Origin: AM-2324 sp042091035
GTDB lineage: Bacteria; Bacteroidota; Bacteroidia; Chitinophagales; Saprospiraceae
Assembly: GCA_042091035.1 (NCBI GenBank)
Contig: JBELIG010000208.1
Span: 1 to 5,829 of the forward strand
DNA length: 5,829 nucleotides
Direction: 5' to 3'
This document shows positions 5,386 to 5,829 of this stretch, in pieces (position 1 is the stretch's first letter; each line of letters starts with the position of its first letter). The notes below the pieces were generated by a model. The model was not told where the DNA came from, did no database searches, and saw only the letters and a list, made by a program, of their open reading frames with translations. The position numbers and the translations under genes are program-made.

Positions 5386-5829
5386 TTACTTCACAGCAAC
5401 CAATTCTACTTCAAATATTAAGGTAGCATTTGGAGGAATAACGCCTCCCGCTCCGCGAGCACCATATCCAAGATTGGAAGGTATAATCAACTTAGCCTTA
5501 GAGCCTACAGTCAATAGAGCAATACCTTCATCCCAACCAGGAATCACACGACCTTCACCCAATGGGAACTCAATCGGTTCATTTCTTGAAAAAGAAGAAT
5601 CAAAAACAGTTCCATCAGTAAGCATGCCTTTGTAATGAACAGTAACGTTCATGCCTGCTACAGCTTGCTCACCAGTTCCCTTTTCAGTGATAATGTAAGC
5701 AAGACCACTTTCAGTTACTTCAGCTCCTTCAGTAAGTTTTTTAAATGCTTCCTCTGCAGCTTTTACCTTTTCAAGTTCTGCCTGCCTAATAGCTTCCATT
5801 TGTGCTTCAAATACCTCTGCAGCATCAAA
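5386..5829 (-). CDS. FKBP-type peptidyl-prolyl cis-trans isomerase (C-terminal part, cut by window edge)
   Basis: The reading frame is open to the right edge, giving 147 visible residues; the ATG at 5799 is an internal Met, because ten further sense codons (F-D-A-A-E-V-F-E-A-Q) precede it in frame. A charged, Ala/Glu/Lys-rich helix (about visible residues 1-35) leads into a complete FKBP domain (about 45-147). Expected active-site aromatics are present: Tyr66 in V-H-Y-K-G, Phe76 and Asp77 in V-F-D-S-S, Val95-Ile96 and Trp99 in V-I-P-G-W, Tyr122 in L-G-Y-G, and Phe139 in T-L-I-F-E-V-E-L. The domain catalyses X-Pro isomerisation and assists folding. The leading helix suggests a longer protein with an upstream helical linker, a dimerisation segment or another FKBP domain; whether it is exported cannot be told without the missing N-terminus. 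A strong terminator follows the stop codon. Confidence 0.95.
   Translation of the reverse strand, partial: FDAAEVFEAQMEAIRQAELEKVKAAEEAFKKLTEGAEVTESGLAYIITEKGTGEQAVAGMNVTVHYKGMLTDGTVFDSSFSRNEPIEFPLGEGRVIPGWDEGIALLTVGSKAKLIIPSNLGYGARGAGGVIPPNATLIFEVELVAVK

Noticed and set aside
5360..5635. 91-residue plus-strand open frame with a Pro-rich segment.
   Set aside because: It starts inside the terminator and is antisense to the FKBP domain; the Pro-rich stretch is the reverse reading of the Gly-rich G-A-R-G-A-G-G segment.
1..5829. Search for a defence island, mobile element, CRISPR array, retron or toxin-antitoxin pair.
   Set aside because: Every substantial stretch is covered by recognisable housekeeping or conserved-family genes, with no direct repeat array, transposase, reverse transcriptase or small toxin-like pair visible.

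Overview
The window is compact, AT-rich chromosomal DNA that reads as a member of the Bacteroidota. Support for this: a LuxC-type acyl-CoA reductase start typical of that phylum, almost no Shine-Dalgarno sequences before the start codons, A/T-rich leaders, and a -7-like promoter word (TAnnTTTG) in the one divergent intergenic region. The class within the phylum cannot be fixed from this sequence. No tRNA, rRNA, mobile element, CRISPR array or phage gene is visible.

Layout. (1) Positions 1-1825, minus strand: a tightly overlapping three-gene run read from right to left, RluD-like 23S rRNA pseudouridine synthase, then a DUF1415 protein, then the N-terminus of an acyl-CoA reductase that leaves the window. 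Both junctions overlap (11 and 17 nt), so the genes are probably one transcript with coupled translation. (2) Positions 1826-1899: a 74-nt divergent intergenic region with a candidate promoter for the minus-strand run. (3) Positions 1900-4352, plus strand: two PLP enzymes joined by an ATGA overlap, a Cys/Met-metabolism (trans-sulfuration) family enzyme and a class I/II aminotransferase. (4) Positions 4349-5293, minus strand: a YfcE/MJ0936-type metallophosphoesterase followed 30 nt later by a DUF3293 protein, whose stop codon overlaps the aminotransferase stop codon in a shared TTAA. (5) Positions 5294-5385: a small palindrome and a strong hairpin terminator. (6) Positions 5386-5829, minus strand: the C-terminal FKBP peptidyl-prolyl isomerase domain of a protein that continues past the right edge.

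The two PLP enzymes are the one pair with a clear functional link: one cleaves or exchanges the side chain of a sulfur amino acid or activated homoserine, and the other transaminates an unidentified amino or keto acid. The other genes are housekeeping or of unknown function and share transcripts rather than an evident pathway.

I found no convincing new biological system. The points most worth a second look are the two conserved proteins of unknown function (DUF1415 and DUF3293), the mixed active-site signature of the trans-sulfuration enzyme, the nearly leaderless start of the rluD-like gene, and the terminator-free convergent junction at 4349-4352.
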